From contig JAQFVV010012395.1 of assembly GCA_028023455.1 (NCBI GenBank), positions 4,526,001-4,590,000 of the forward strand: DNA of 64,000 nt. Reading direction: 5' to 3'. Origin of the DNA: Epiperipatus broadwayi. Taxonomy: Eukaryota > Onychophora > Udeonychophora > Euonychophora > Peripatidae. Under the pieces are notes generated by a model. That model saw only the letters and a program-made list of their open reading frames with translations, searched no databases and had not been told where the DNA came from. The translations under genes and the position numbers were made by a program. Below are positions 48,285 through 60,595 of this stretch, piece after piece (positions within the stretch are counted from its first letter, which is position 1; each line of letters begins with the position of its first letter).

Positions 48285-51200
48285 ATATTTTATAATTTAT
48301 CTTAAAGTATTTGAAATGATACGCATATGTTGGGTTAATTAAGCTTTTAGTGATATCTTTCCATTTCATGTTATCCCTTTAATTTTTTTTTCTTAAAATA
48401 TATATTTATAAATATATATTCACAGTATGTAATGTTCGCACTCACTACAGTATATAATGATTGCAAATCTGTTTTTATATATACAGAAAATATATAGATT
48501 TAAAAGATACCGATCAAAATTATATTTTATTATTTTCTCTATAATTGCAATCCTGTTATTGTACTCTGCTATTTGATTTTAGAATTTCATAATTGTTTGA
48601 TACTAACCATTTTCATATTTTAGAGAGGTAAGCTATAAACTTAGTGATTATATGTATAACATTTTTCACTAGGAATAAATATTGTGTAATGTGTCTTGCT
48701 TTACTGTCAATCATTCATTCATTTGACTGCTTTTACTCTCCAGCTGAGACTAAATAGATATATTCATTTATTGACATATTGGATGGGAGATGGATTGGTT
48801 GTGAAAAAGAATCTTCAGGCTCCATTCCTAAAATTTATACATTTCTAACTTGAAATACCTAAAGCAAATTTCTAGAATATCACCAGTAGAAAAAGCATTT
48901 TATATAAGATTATAATGAAATAACTATCATAGTTAGTTATATAATATTAAGTTTTACTTAAAAAATACTTAAAACAAAATATGTTATTTTAAAAAGAATC
49001 ATGGAAGTACATCAAAATTTCTATTTCAATTTCTTTTGTAAAGATTGGTATAGAATTTTTGACAAAAAATAATGTTAGTAACTATATGTAAACTTTTAGG
49101 AATAAATATTAATTTTAAAATTTTTGAGCAGAAAACTTAAAGTATAAGTGTACAAAACAAAAGGGAATAAAAATACTTCACAGGATATCATGTCCGAATA
49201 CGTTACTAGGACAAAATTACAATCAGATTCTAAAGACCCATTTTAAAATAAACTTGCAAATATACATTTTCTTTTTTGTATATCAATGCAATCTGGTTGC
49301 AATTTGCCCTAGCAACATATTTGGACATGATTGTTTCATGAAGTATTTATATTCCTAAACATTATATATTTGAATCAGCAGTAAAAATCATTTACACGCG
49401 ATTAAAATTAGTAAAACAAAAGAGAATATTTATCAATGTTTGTATACACATTTGGCATTCTTTATTTTTAATTACTTGGGTCAATTTACTTTAAAAGCAT
49501 ACATTAAAAAATTAAATTAGAAGAAAACAAATAATAAAAAAAAGATCTAGCATAAGGAAAAATATTCAGGAAGATTTTTTTGTTGGTGTTAATATTTTTT
49601 TCATGCTTGCTAATAAGTGCATAGTTTTATTAAGCCTCATTGGACTGAAGTATTTATGATTAACATATGAACATTAGATATTTTAATATTGTTTTACATG
49701 TTATATTTATGAAATATTTGGAATAACATTTGGGTAGTCAGCATTGTGATATGTATTTATTTTATACCAAGTTTCACTGATGTTCAAAGCATCAGGATGC
49801 TAGACCATACTTTGCTTTCATGTAAGAACTTTTGATGCTGAGCAGATTATTTTTATTTGATTCACCAAGCTTACTGCTGGGGTCAAAACTAATTGTATTT
49901 ACTATTTTTTTTTTGATAGAATGATGATAATATAAAAGCATTTGACCCAGACAAACATCAAATAGAAAAATATAAAAAATATGGATTAGCCTGACGAAAA
50001 ACAATAATTGATAATACATTTCATTTATGAAAAAAAAAAATTTCTGACTAGCTATTTATTGGAAATGGATTTGCTGTATTATGACATACATAAACAATTA
50101 CTCAGTAGTAATCATACTATATAAAGACTCTTCTGACTGAACAATTTTTTCATAATTAGCCATTTAATAGAAAGAAAACTTTTAAAAATCAGATTATTAG
50201 GTGGTATATTAATGGAGTAAGGCAATCTGTAAATGCCATTAATATGGTTCAGAATTATAAAGAAATAAGCTTAGACAAAATTTGTTTATTACAATGCAAT
50301 TAATATGAAAATCTTTCATCATTTGGGATTAAAACCACTTCTTCAGCCTCAATGTACTATAATTACTTATATTTTTTAGAAAATTTATTATCATGAAAAT
50401 ATAAATTTTAGCTTTATTATAGATTCTTCGTATTTATGCTATCAGGAATTTTAAAATGGAACCGCGTGCGTATATTATTAAATTAAGACTAGGCAATCAT
50501 TCATTGAATTTTGCTGTAAAATTTTTTAAATTTTCATTGGAATTATAGACTTGCAATTTAGCAATTTTACTAAATTTGAAATTTGTATTATTTTTGATTA
50601 TATATTTTTTATTAGTATATGTTCATTCTGAATAAACAAATTAATTTTTTTTTTTTTTAGTTTTTTTTAAATTAATGTTTCACTTTACCTGTTATTATAT
50701 TGTTACATAATATTTTATTCAATGTATTAAATATCTTTCATTGTATTTAAATTAAATCAGAGAAATTGATTTTGTTAATCTTTGATTAATATATTTAAAA
50801 TTGTATTTTATTTTATTTTTGTGCTATTTTCAATTTAAATATTTTTTTACAATCAAGATATTTTTGCACATATTTTGTGAATGAAAATAAAAACTAAAAA
50901 TTTTTAAAAGGTCTTGAAAATTAAATTATAAAAACTTTTAGTTAAATAATTCATATTAAAAAATTGCAATATATGTGATGTTGAGAAAATGAATTATAGA
51001 TTACAACACTTCAATCTACAATGATTAGTAACATTTAGGAAATCTATAATTAGTATAAGAGATATAAAAGTATTGATAAAGTGTCAAAGAAGGTGTCAAT
51101 GGTATGATATGTTATAAGAGATATAATTAATTTTTTAATTAACAAAATGCAGTCTTAATAGTATTGGAAATTTTCTTCTAGATTTTGAATTCAGAAGTTA

Positions 51201-51440
51201 ATGTTATAAAGTTTAATAGAAATTTGAATGATATTCAAGCAGTAAGAAGCTGTTAAATGATTAAAAATATTAGTCTTGAAGAGATTATCATGAGGCAAAT
51301 TATACTATTCACAATTTTTTACTGCTGGAAAAAGAAAAAAAATTCTAATGTTTGATGTTAAATGTTTTGTAGACTATTGAATTTTAGGATTAAGAATGCA
51401 CTATCTCTATAGGTTTGTGTAAAACTTAAAATATATATAT
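48285..51440. other. Unannotated AT-rich intron sequence
   Basis: No exon with splice sites and protein-like composition was found. T-rich and A-rich tracts only. Confidence 0.45.
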
Positions 51441-51446
51441 ATAAAG

Positions 51447-51704
51447 TGTCAGTAATTTAAATTGCGCTTTACCCAAAAAAGTGAAGCTTGTCTAAAATAT
51501 TATTAAACAATTATATGGCTAAGCGCTTTCAAAGAACTTAAGTCTCCATATTCATAGCCTACTTTAATTGAAGTTTAGCGGTGATTTATGCAAAGTTGTT
51601 TTCTTTCATACAGACCATTTTCTGGAGACTTAGCCATATAATTCTTTAATAATATTTTAGACAAGCTTCACTTTTTTGCGTAAAGCGCAATTTAAATTAC
51701 TTAC
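51447..51704. mobile_element. Foldback element, family B, both arms
   Basis: Arms of about 80 bp: the left arm runs AGTAATTTAAATTGCGCTTT, then AAAAAAGTGAAGCTTGTCTA, then TATATGGCTAAG. The right arm is its reverse complement, ending about 51701. The centre has GTCTCCATATTCATAGCCTA, shared with the partial copy at 9237-9440. A 21-bp flanking segment starting ATATAAAGTGTCAGTAATTT recurs at 51748, just after the element. Confidence 0.65.
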
Positions 51705-51931
51705 TATTCAAAGGTGAAGTAGAAAACTAGTATTTTATTTCAAATATAAAGTGTCAGTAATTTATTTAAGATTTTAAACATAAAAAAATTGTATTGAATA
51801 TACTTTTAGACTAAAGAAATACATTAGAGGGAATTATAAAAAGTAAAGAGAAATAAGAAAGTGTTAGATGATTTTAAAGAATGGTGTAATTATAAATATT
51901 TTCAGATTGGAAGATCACAAATTTCTTTTAC

Positions 51932-52340
51932 CTATTTTTTTTTAAATTTAAGGATACTCTGTTTATCATAATTTTTATTAAATACCAACAATAATTTATT
52001 ACATTCTTCAGAAATATTACCAAATTCACCACTTCCTTTATTTTGCTGTAATATTTTATATAAATGTAATTTATCAACTCTACTTTGAACACTTTTTAGC
52101 AAAAAACTTTTTATTTTACATACGCGCACACAATCTTACATTTCAATTGTTCTGCGGTCTTCTTCAGAGCTGTGATATAATGAACAAAATAAAATACAAT
52201 TATATAAATAATACCATAGCAAAAAAAAATTTAAAAAACAACATGAAACATAACAAAAACATAATAAAACTGAACTAAATATAATCAAACTCAAATAAAA
52301 TAATCCAGTTAATATAAAATAAAATATACAATATAAATAC
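51932..52340 (-). mobile_element. Penelope-type pseudo-LTR and ORF start, minus strand
   Basis: On the minus strand a motif CTGAAGAAGACCGCAGAACA followed by ATTGAAA (52167-52141) precedes a frame at 52129-51932 reading CKIKSFLLKSVQSRVDKLHL then YKILQQNKGSGEFGN. The same motif and the block AAAATAAGTTTTTTGCTAAA occur in opposite orientation at 58800-58880. The link to Penelope-like elements is inferred from the hammerhead-like motif and similarity to the palindromic insertion at 38252. The encoded block is not itself a recognised domain. Confidence 0.4.
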
Positions 52341-52715
52341 AAAATACATATAAATTATACATGTGTATTCCTGACTGTATATATACATATTCATGAACAG
52401 TTATTAATTTAAATATATTATTCATTATAAACTTAAACTTTAATTTTATTATTCACACATTAATAAAATACTTATTTTATTTTCTTTAATTCTCAGCTCA
52501 ACCTTAATTTATTTATTAAGAATATTTTTTTAAATTTTCAAATCATATAATATCTTATTTTCTTATTCATTCTTCTGTTATTAATAATATTTTATATTTA
52601 TCTTGTTTTTAATATCTAAAAACTATAAATATTATAATCTTTTAATTTACCCACTTTTACTTTAATATTTTTAAAAGTAAAAAAAAAAAAAACAAGTTTT
52701 TTTTTAGAATATGAT

Positions 52716-55700
52716 GTGATGTATTATGGCTATTCCTTTATCGAAGTCAGGAATGTCTCAGCCAATATGTCCAAGAAAAACCTGTTAGCCACCTTACCTT
52801 CCTTTTCTATTCCCCACCCTAAGCTTATCCCATATTCTTTTCTATCCTGCACTATCCCATTTCCACAACATCATCTTAGTCCACTCCATGGCCTTTGTAT
52901 CTAGACACCCTTTATCTTTTTCCAATTCCAGCATAAAAATCAATAACCCACTTTTTGTGTAATCACTTGGTCTATATTTATTCTCCCACAACATTACTTA
53001 TACTCTTTCTGCTTAAAAGCATTTACATTCTATTAGCAAATGCCTAATATTTTCCATGCCTTCCTTATATAGATGCAGACTCTATCACCCACATTTCTCC
53101 ATTTTTGTGCATATTCCCTTATTGCTAACAATCCTGTTCAAGCCTTAAATAGTAAACTACTTTCCCTGCTCTTTTCATAAATTAACTCATATTCAATATT
53201 CCGTTTACTTCTATATATATATTTAAGCTCTTTTTACTCTCCATATTAGTTCTCAATCTCCAGTTCCCTATTTTTTTATTAATGCATCTATTTTTCTATC
53301 CCAGTCTTTGCCACTATAATACTCAACAATCCTCTTAACACAATCATCCCATCCTTTGTACAAGTATACTGACATTAAGTCTTTATCCAACTCTTCTGCA
53401 TATCATACTATCTTTCTCACCCATCTTGTTACCTGCCCTTTATTCATAACACACTTAAATACTATTTTGGCTACTCTCTTACTATCCATAAATTTCACTA
53501 CCAAACATTTTCATTTTATTTTTTGCATCTCTCACATAAAAATTTAACCATCCCATTTTTCCTTGAATTGCCTCCTTTGTCACCCACACATCTGCCTCTA
53601 ATGCATGTCTTCCTACTTCTTTTTGTACTTTTTAAAAAGTAATCTAACACTCCTTTGCTAACACATAACACATCATTAACACAGGTTAACTCCGCTACTA
53701 CCAATTCCTTTCATACAATTTTTGCTATATATTTATTATATGAAAACACTGTTAATTTATCAGTCTCTTCTTTTCTTTGCTTCATTTATAAATTTTTTCT
53801 CCAATTCCTCTAAGCATTTCCCATGATTACTTCAGACAATTCCCAAATAGTTGAACCTATTTACCACACTTAACTTTATATCCCCCAAAAAATTGTTTTT
53901 CTCTTCTGTTTCCCCAGCATTTACCATCATTACTTCTGATTTATCATCATTAAATTTGATCTCCATCTTTTTCACAACTTCCATATCTTCCCTACTTTCT
54001 GTGCATAAGAAAATATTAACAGCAAATAAAGGCCTGATAATGTGTACACCCCCTTACCATCTGCTAGTGGCATCTCTACCCTTCTTCCTAATCTTTTTAT
54101 TGCCCTTTCTATTTCTCTCAAATATAACAAAAACAAAATAGATGACCCAGGGCATCCTTGCCTTGGTTCCAATTTCATTTTTAACTCTTAACTGATTATA
54201 TATTTCCTAATTGATTATGTATAGTAATTATTTTCATACAATCTCTTAATAAGATCCATTAAAGCCCCATTCATTCCCAAATTTACTAAACTTACCTACA
54301 ATCTATTTCTATTCACTTTATCATATGCTTTCTCTACATCTATAAAGACTATATATAATTGCCTATAAATTGTGCAATTGCAAATAAACTACACCTATCC
54401 ATTCTAAAATCTTGCATTTCTTCTACTATATTATTTTCTTCTATCCATTTTGCCATCTTTCCAGCCATCATATATGCAAAAACTAGACAACACCGATATT
54501 ACCACTATTGGTCTATAATTTTTTATCTTTCTATGATCTTTACCCTTTGCTTTAAATAATAGCCTAACTCTTGTATTATTCCAGTTATCTGGAAATTCTG
54601 TCTTCTATGCCATCTTATTAAAGCATGATAATAGATTTAATTTTGTCCTATTTCACCAAATTCAACACCATCTCTGCTGCCCATCCATCTAAGCATCTTG
54701 CCTTCTCATTTTTCAGTTTCTTCTCTGCCTCATTCAATTTATTTTTTGTAAAACTAATGTGTCCATTACTATATGCTTTTATGATTTTTATCATTCTGTT
54801 CTTCACATCTAACATGTTTTCTTTATCCATTACATATTTAAGATTGATTCTCATTCTTCTCTAGATCTACACTCTTTTTCCTCATTTAGGAATACTATCT
54901 CTCTCCCCCTTACATTCCTTCTTTTAATATATTTCCAAAATTTTTTACTCCCATCTTTTTCACTTTCATCAATATCTTTCAATAATTTGCTATTTATTTA
55001 TTCTCTCTCTAATTATCTATTTTAGCCAACTTCATTTTTTAAAAATATTTTTACCATTTAATATTAACATCTTTTTCACTCTCTTTGTTTTTAATAGCAC
55101 ATTTATATTTTCTGCATGCTTTTTTCTTCTTTTACATTTTTACTAATTCTGATTTTTCTATTACTTTTATTCTTCTGAAGGCTCTCACCTAAAACTCTAT
55201 TTATCACCTTTTCTTCTTTATCATATCAATCTTTATATTCATTCCCAACAAACTCTTCCATAACTTCTACTTTTATTTTATATTCTTCTAACATTCTCAT
55301 CATTCACTTTCCATCCATATCTTTTACTATTTTTTCTACTTTTACTATTATTATTTTCCATTACATTACTAACCGTTTCTATTATAAAGAAATTATGATC
55401 ACTATTACATACTCTCTCTATCAAAAATGTTAATTTTCCTTACTGTATTCATTCCCTCTTTATCTACTAATACATAATCTAGTGTGTGAAATATATTATT
55501 TCTGCACCATGTGTATTGCCTGCTCCTCATAAATATGGGCGAAATTTCCAATGTTCATATTGGCTCTATGACAAAAAATTTTCAGAAGCTGACCATTAGA
55601 AGTCATCAATTTCTTGAATATGTCCATTATATACCCTATAACCATAATCCCCCCCCTCCCCTCCCCCTTTTTTTTTTGAAACTGTGCATCCTTAAATTAG

Positions 55701-56130
55701 GCATTCATATATGCTATTGTTCCACTCCATTATAGTTTGACCATCTCCAGTGGCCATATACTCTATAGTCATAATTCATTCTTATCTTCCTAACTGTACA
55801 TTACTCCTTTACCATCACCCCTTTTTCTTTTCTATTTATATCCTGCCATACTAAAATTTTCCAATGTGGTTTTTCTTCTCTTAGATGTGTTTCCACTAAT
55901 GCTAATACCCAAGTCCTTCATTTTTAACTGCTTTATTTAATTCCAACCACTTTTATGGTCTCCTACCACTTCACATATTCAAATATCCATTTTTAAAATT
56001 TCTTTTTTTCTTTCTGTTTTTTTTTTATAATATATTCTTTTGACTTTTTCTTTTCAATTACATTTGTAGTTAGTTTGTTTATTATTAGTTTCACTGACCC
56101 ATTCCCTCTCCACATCTATCTTTATATCTA
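52716..56130 (-). pseudogene. CR1-like ORF2: endonuclease and reverse transcriptase, decayed
   Basis: Reading leftward: near 55920-55860, WVLALVETHLREEKPHW carries the catalytic glutamate of the AP-type endonuclease. At about 54850-54650, frame MLDVKNRMIKIIKAYSNGHI is the linker, ending ARCLDGWAAEMV-like sequence before the polymerase. At 54178-53972, QGCPGSSILFLLYLREIERA is motif B, followed by a damaged motif C region (LSGLYLLLIFSYA). From 53704 downward comes the thumb, and near 53090-53040 the cysteine/histidine tail. These enzymes perform target-primed reverse transcription. Many frame changes mean no product could be made. Comparison with 38994-40768 would allow a consensus. Confidence 0.75.
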
Positions 56131-56199
56131 GATAAGCTAGCCTTTGTTTACTTCTTAATCCCATCCAGTCTTAACTTTTTTTTGTTAATACTATAATTT

Positions 56200-57200
56200 A
56201 AAACCCTATCCCTCTTTATAAGTTTCCTGAAATATAATATCTTTTATAAATTAAACCCCCCAATGCCTCATTTTGTTGTTTTGCTGAATGCAATCCATTT
56301 TTACTGTATAACTCCCTCTTACTAATAAAAAAAAATCCCACACATCCACAAACAATATCATTTCTATTGCATAGTTTTTTCAATCTCTCATTTATAGAAC
56401 ATGTCTTAGTAATCCAACTATTCCTACTCTTTCTTTAACCTTATTCAAACTACTAATCAATTTATACTCATCCATTACTCTCCAATGTGCTTGACAAATC
56501 ATTTATTCCCACCATAACACAAACATCTCTATTCCTCTGTTTATTTACCTTATCTGTAGCATCTCTAATTCTAGCTACAGAGAAACATACTCTTACATAT
56601 CTATTTTTATTTTCCCTTGCAATTACATCTTGATGTCCTCTAATTGGCGAGTCCCCTATCAAGATTGTCTCATAGTTTATTTTCTCTTACATATCTATTT
56701 TTATTTTCCCTTGCAATTACATCTTGACATCCTCTAATTGGCGAGTCCCTTATCAAGATTGTCTCATAGTTTACTTTCTATTTCATCTGTAACATTTTCT
56801 TTAACCTTCTGAACTTCCTTATCATTTCTATTCATTAAATCCTTAGTCTGCTCACATTTTATGTCTAACATTTTTAATTTTACTTGTCTACATCCTTTAC
56901 TTCTTTTACTTTGTCATCTAGATCTCTTGTCACTCTACTAAACATATACTCCATTCTATCATTTTTATCTAGATTTTCTCAATTTCTCCTGACTTTCACT
57001 TTAAACTGTTTATGCTTAAAAATCATTTTTTCACCTCTTTAATCACATTTATACATGATCTACACACACACACCTTTTATATTCTTCCTAGTCTTATTTA
57101 AGCACTTCAGATGGAAAATCTTATCTCATGCTGTACACATTACCAAAGCACGCTTAGTTTCTTTTTGACCTTCATACATACATTGTGTTATACATTTGCA
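56200..57200 (-). pseudogene. CR1-like ORF1: PHD finger plus SGNH esterase, decayed
   Basis: The minus strand begins with a PHD-like finger at about 57170-57040: EGQKETKRALVMCTA, a TGA stop where a zinc-binding Cys is expected, then DKIFHLKC and GVCVCRSCI. A coiled-coil-like lysine-rich stretch follows. The SGNH hydrolase blocks come next: GDSPIRG (nucleophile Ser, about 56655), VMVGINDL (the G-x-ND block, about 56490) and YSKNGLHSAKQQNEALG (His block, about 56295). In the last, the usual Asp three residues before His is Asn. In CR1 elements this ORF1 accompanies the RNA, and its esterase role is unclear. Stops and frameshifts are present. Confidence 0.75.
56591..56778 (-). repeat. 94-bp tandem duplication inside ORF1
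   Basis: Two units (56591-56684 and 56685-56778) are nearly identical, each containing AATTGGCGAGTCCC and AAGATTGTCTCATAGTTTA on the plus strand. The unit spans the GDS nucleophile block. Because 94 is not a multiple of three, it shifts the reading frame. The second unit differs by a few substitutions. Confidence 0.85.
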
Positions 57201-57359
57201 GTCCATATTTTTTTATTTTTCCAATTCCTCTACTCTATATTTAAATTTATGATTTTTCTATCATTCTCCAAGCCTCTCTATATAAAAAAAATTTTTTTTC
57301 TTTTTTATAATGGAGAATGAGAAACAGGTGCTTCCCCAAAACTCACAACTTAACATTAC

Positions 57360-58790
57360 CCCTCTTTCTCAAAATGAATCACTCTTTCACTTCAATTAAA
57401 AATTTTTTTTATTAGCAAACCTTCTACAATGCAACCAATCTTATATATGCCCTAGTTTTTAAGACCTCATTACAATAAACACAAAAAGTATATATTTTAT
57501 TTTATATTTAAAATGTCGGTATCTCTAATCACTCTCCAAACGTAAGCAATATTTTTCCTCAATCTTTCCAAATCCCATTAAATCTATCTCTCTTCACTCC
57601 AACTCTCTTTTTTCATCTATTCTCTAAACAAATATCCCCCAGTAACAGAAATTTTTATCTAGATGTTATTAGAATAAATAAAACATTATCTTGCAGAGCA
57701 AAAATCAGCCACATCAGCACATTTGCATAAATAATTATCTTATACCCGATCTCCCTCTATTACATAGTATTTAAGCTAACTATGTCTATAATCACTACTC
57801 TCTATATATATTTAGTTATACACAGTAACTTTTATTACTATTATTATATAATTTTTTACACATTTATATTATACTGTTTTATATGTAAATATTATGCTAA
57901 GTTTTTATTTCATTAATATATAATATCTATAAAAATATTCATGTTTATACTCCTATGTAAACATTTTTTTACAAACCCATAATTTATTTATAAGTAATTT
58001 TTTCTATATATTTTTCTCTATATATCTTTTTTAAGAACTATATTTATAGTAATGTCATTCTAATCCCAGAATCTCTATTAAATTTTGGTTTTATCTTTTT
58101 TATTAGTATTGCTACCTTTATTTTTTTTTAATATTGTCTGTATGGAACATCATTTTTATTGAATTTTCTGTAGATTTGTGTCCTGTGTTCTTTATATGAA
58201 TGTATATCAGTGATTTAGTGATTGATTATCTGACATGTTTTAATCTTATTTTTATAGAATTTTTAGTTTCTCGCACATATTTGTTATCAATCCCACTATC
58301 TAAACATTATTATGCATTTTATCATATATACTTTGTTAATTATTTCATTATTTTTATTATAGCCTACGTATTTGTTGTCCATTAAATTTAATAGGTTTTC
58401 TCTTTTTTTGTTAATTATTTTTGTATTAATTATCCTTTTGCATTATTTATTAATCTTCTTTATAATTTTTATTAAATTTATTCATTATAATATTATTTGT
58501 TTTTATTCCAGTATATCTATTTTCATTTTTATTCTTTCCTTCATTCTTTTCAGTTTTATTTATCCTATACTGTATTTTTTCAATACTTTTTTAAATTATA
58601 TGCACAGGGATATTACTCTTTTTTATCTCCTTGATTATTAAATCTTTTTGTTTAATATAGTCAGCTTTTTTAGAACAATGCATTATAGCCCTGTATATTT
58701 TTGAATATATACAACTAATTTTTTTATTATTTTATTAATTTGATTGTTTATGTTTTTAATGATATTATGTAATATATTTTATTTTGTTCA
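57360..58790. other. AT-rich sequence between CR1-like LINE and Penelope-type end
   Basis: No gene is supported. The extreme T-richness with scattered short hydrophobic frames (58200-58641) reflects base composition, not protein. The right end pairs with 52190-52300 as part of the inverted repeat. Confidence 0.4.
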
Positions 58791-58794
58791 TTAA

Positions 58795-58935
58795 CTATAT
58801 CATAGCTCTGAAGAAGACTGCAGGACAGTCGAAACATAAGATTGTGTATGTATATATGTAAAATAAGTTTTTTGCTAAAAAATATTTAAAGGAGGATTGA
58901 TAAATTGCAGTTTATCACATATTCTCATGTGCTTC
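58795..58935 (+). mobile_element. Penelope-type pseudo-LTR end with hammerhead-like core
   Basis: Reads CTGAAGA-A-GACTG-CAGGA-CAGTC-GAAAC at 58808-58835, then AAAATAAGTTTTTTGCTAAA, then GATTGATAAATTGCAGTTTA. It is the inverse counterpart of 51932-52340, and its downstream part resembles the palindromic insertion at 38252-38402. In hammerhead ribozymes CUGANGA and GAAA flank stem II. Here one extra A sits between CUGAAGA and the stem, and stem I is not obvious. I therefore call it hammerhead-like only. Confidence 0.45.
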
Positions 58936-58958
58936 CAGGAGTAGTTTATCTTCATCCA

Positions 58959-59090
58959 ATTCTAGAGCCATCTGCTGTAAGCTTGAGTAATCAATAAATA
59001 CTAGATGGCATAATATTATTTACAGAGATTTCATAGGATTTTATCTAGTCTCCATTGATTACTCAAATTTACAGTGGATAGTTCTAGAAT
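58959..59090. mobile_element. Short foldback element
   Basis: Arms of about 48 bp: ATTCTAGAGCCATCTGCTGT and TTGAGTAATCAAT at the left are mirrored by ATTGATTACTCAAATTTACA and TCTAGAAT at the right. The arms have a few mismatches and there is no coding content. It lies directly downstream of the Penelope-type end. Confidence 0.55.
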
Positions 59091-60198
59091 AGAATCAAAA
59101 TAAATGTTCTTGGAGTTAATTTTATTAAATTGATTTCAGTCTTTCTTTTTCATTGTTGGTTTGTTATTGTCAATCTTTTAAAAGAACAAGAGACAAAGGC
59201 ATAGAATTGTTTTGAATTAATTTTGGAATTCACTTTTGGATTGATGACTAATTCATATCATTAAAGTGTATTCAAAATTATTTAAAGAAAATAATAAATT
59301 AATTAAAACTCTTTTCTTGCATTTTTTTCTTTGAACATTGTAAAAGTTTTCTTTTGAACTGGGCATTCACTGTTTTAACCATTATAACACAAATACAATT
59401 ACAAAACTACATTCTTCACGGCTATATTGAAATAATAAAATGTAATCTTTTTTTAAATTTAGACTTAGTTGTATATATACCATTATATCTGAATTATCAA
59501 TTTTGCAAAAATTATTGTTGTTTTTCTATAGCTTTCTGAAAGAAATATAAACATTTTATATCAGATTCTGTTTAACTGTTATTAGAAATATGATCACTCA
59601 TAATTGAATTGAATTTGACCATGCTGCACCTCTGAATATTTCTATGACTGCACATTAACTCTGTAACAATCTAAATGGAATGTCCATACTAGAAATTGAT
59701 GTTTTATTTCTCCAAAATGGGACTATTTTGACATGGATATTTGCTCCCAATATATTTTCACTGGAATATTAGAAAATAATTATTAGTCATTAACTTTTTT
59801 TTTTGGTTTTTATTATGTAGTATAAATTGAACAGCAATCAAATACTTAATACAGTAAGAAAAAATTACAGAGGAAGACAAAATCCAGATGGAAGGTTTGT
59901 TAGAATTATATCTTGCTTTGTAAATCCTATCTTAATATATGACAGAAGAAAATAACATTAAATCACATCATGGGTAAGATATAATTGGGGATATTTATGT
60001 AGATGAAATTTTAGGTTGTCATACAATGAATAATAGTTGAAGTAGTTGTGAAAAATATTTTTTTACAATTCAAGATTTATTTTAAAATTAAGAAAAAACC
60101 AAGGTTTGGAAGATGTTCACATACTGTCCAATCAGCCACAATGATGTATTATTTGGTATTTTTGCAATCAAAATCTGATAGTAAATACACATGCTTTT
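59091..60198. other. Unannotated AT-rich sequence
   Basis: No gene or recognised repeat. Confidence 0.45.
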
Positions 60199-60560
60199 TT
60201 AGTAGCATACTTTTCCACCTTCTTTTTGTTGTTTACAGTAAGATTTAGAAAGCAGTGTTAATTGCCGGATGACAGTGCTCAATTAATCCCTATTCGTTCC
60301 TATCTAAAATACCCAAACTAGTTTCAATCTTATGTCTTTCATCCGTGAAGAACTGAAGATATTGGAATAAGGCAACTGGATCTTAGGATCTAATGCATTT
60401 TTCTTCCAGTTTGTGTCATTTACCTCTGGGGGATACTATCAAGTTACCAGCCCAAACTGAAAATATATAAATATTTTCTATCTAAGCCAACTTGTTAGTC
60501 ATATGACCTGAATCCAGTTCAGTTTCTATGTATTGTAGTATACTTAGTTTTTTAATAATT
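60199..60560 (+). mobile_element. Family E foldback, partial copy
   Basis: Shares AGTAGCATACTTTTCCACCT and GACAGTGCTCAATTAATCCC with the next element. It also shares CAAACTAGTTTCAATCTTAT and ATCTTAGGATCTAATGCA with family D, so families D and E appear related. Noncoding. Confidence 0.5.
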
Positions 60561-60595
60561 AAATTCATCTCTAGCCAGGATTTGATATAAACTAA

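Larger units (their letters stand above)
52690..57350 (-). mobile_element. CR1-like LINE, nearly full length, with PHD and esterase ORF1
   Basis: A 4.7-kb minus-strand element with an A tail at its 3' end (T run at 52697-52705). In order it carries ORF1 with a PHD finger and SGNH esterase domain, an AP-type endonuclease and a reverse transcriptase. The 3' end is shared with the truncated plus copy at 38994-40768 (TGACTTCGATAAAGGAATAG in the minus strand). PHD and esterase domains in ORF1 are known for CR1-like LINEs, which supports the clade. Stops and frameshifts throughout, and a 94-bp internal tandem duplication, show it is inactive. The 5' limit is uncertain by 100 bp or more. Confidence 0.85.

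Noticed and set aside
52136-52904. Open frames 52136-52342 (minus) and 52716-52904 (plus)
   Set aside because: The first lies in the Penelope-type noncoding end. The second is the antisense of the LINE 3' region.
57111-57320. Plus-strand open frame with membrane-like residues
   Set aside because: Antisense shadow of the PHD-finger region of the LINE ORF1.
58200-58641. Hydrophobic open frames resembling membrane proteins
   Set aside because: Composition artefact of T-rich DNA. No start context, motif or homologous pattern.
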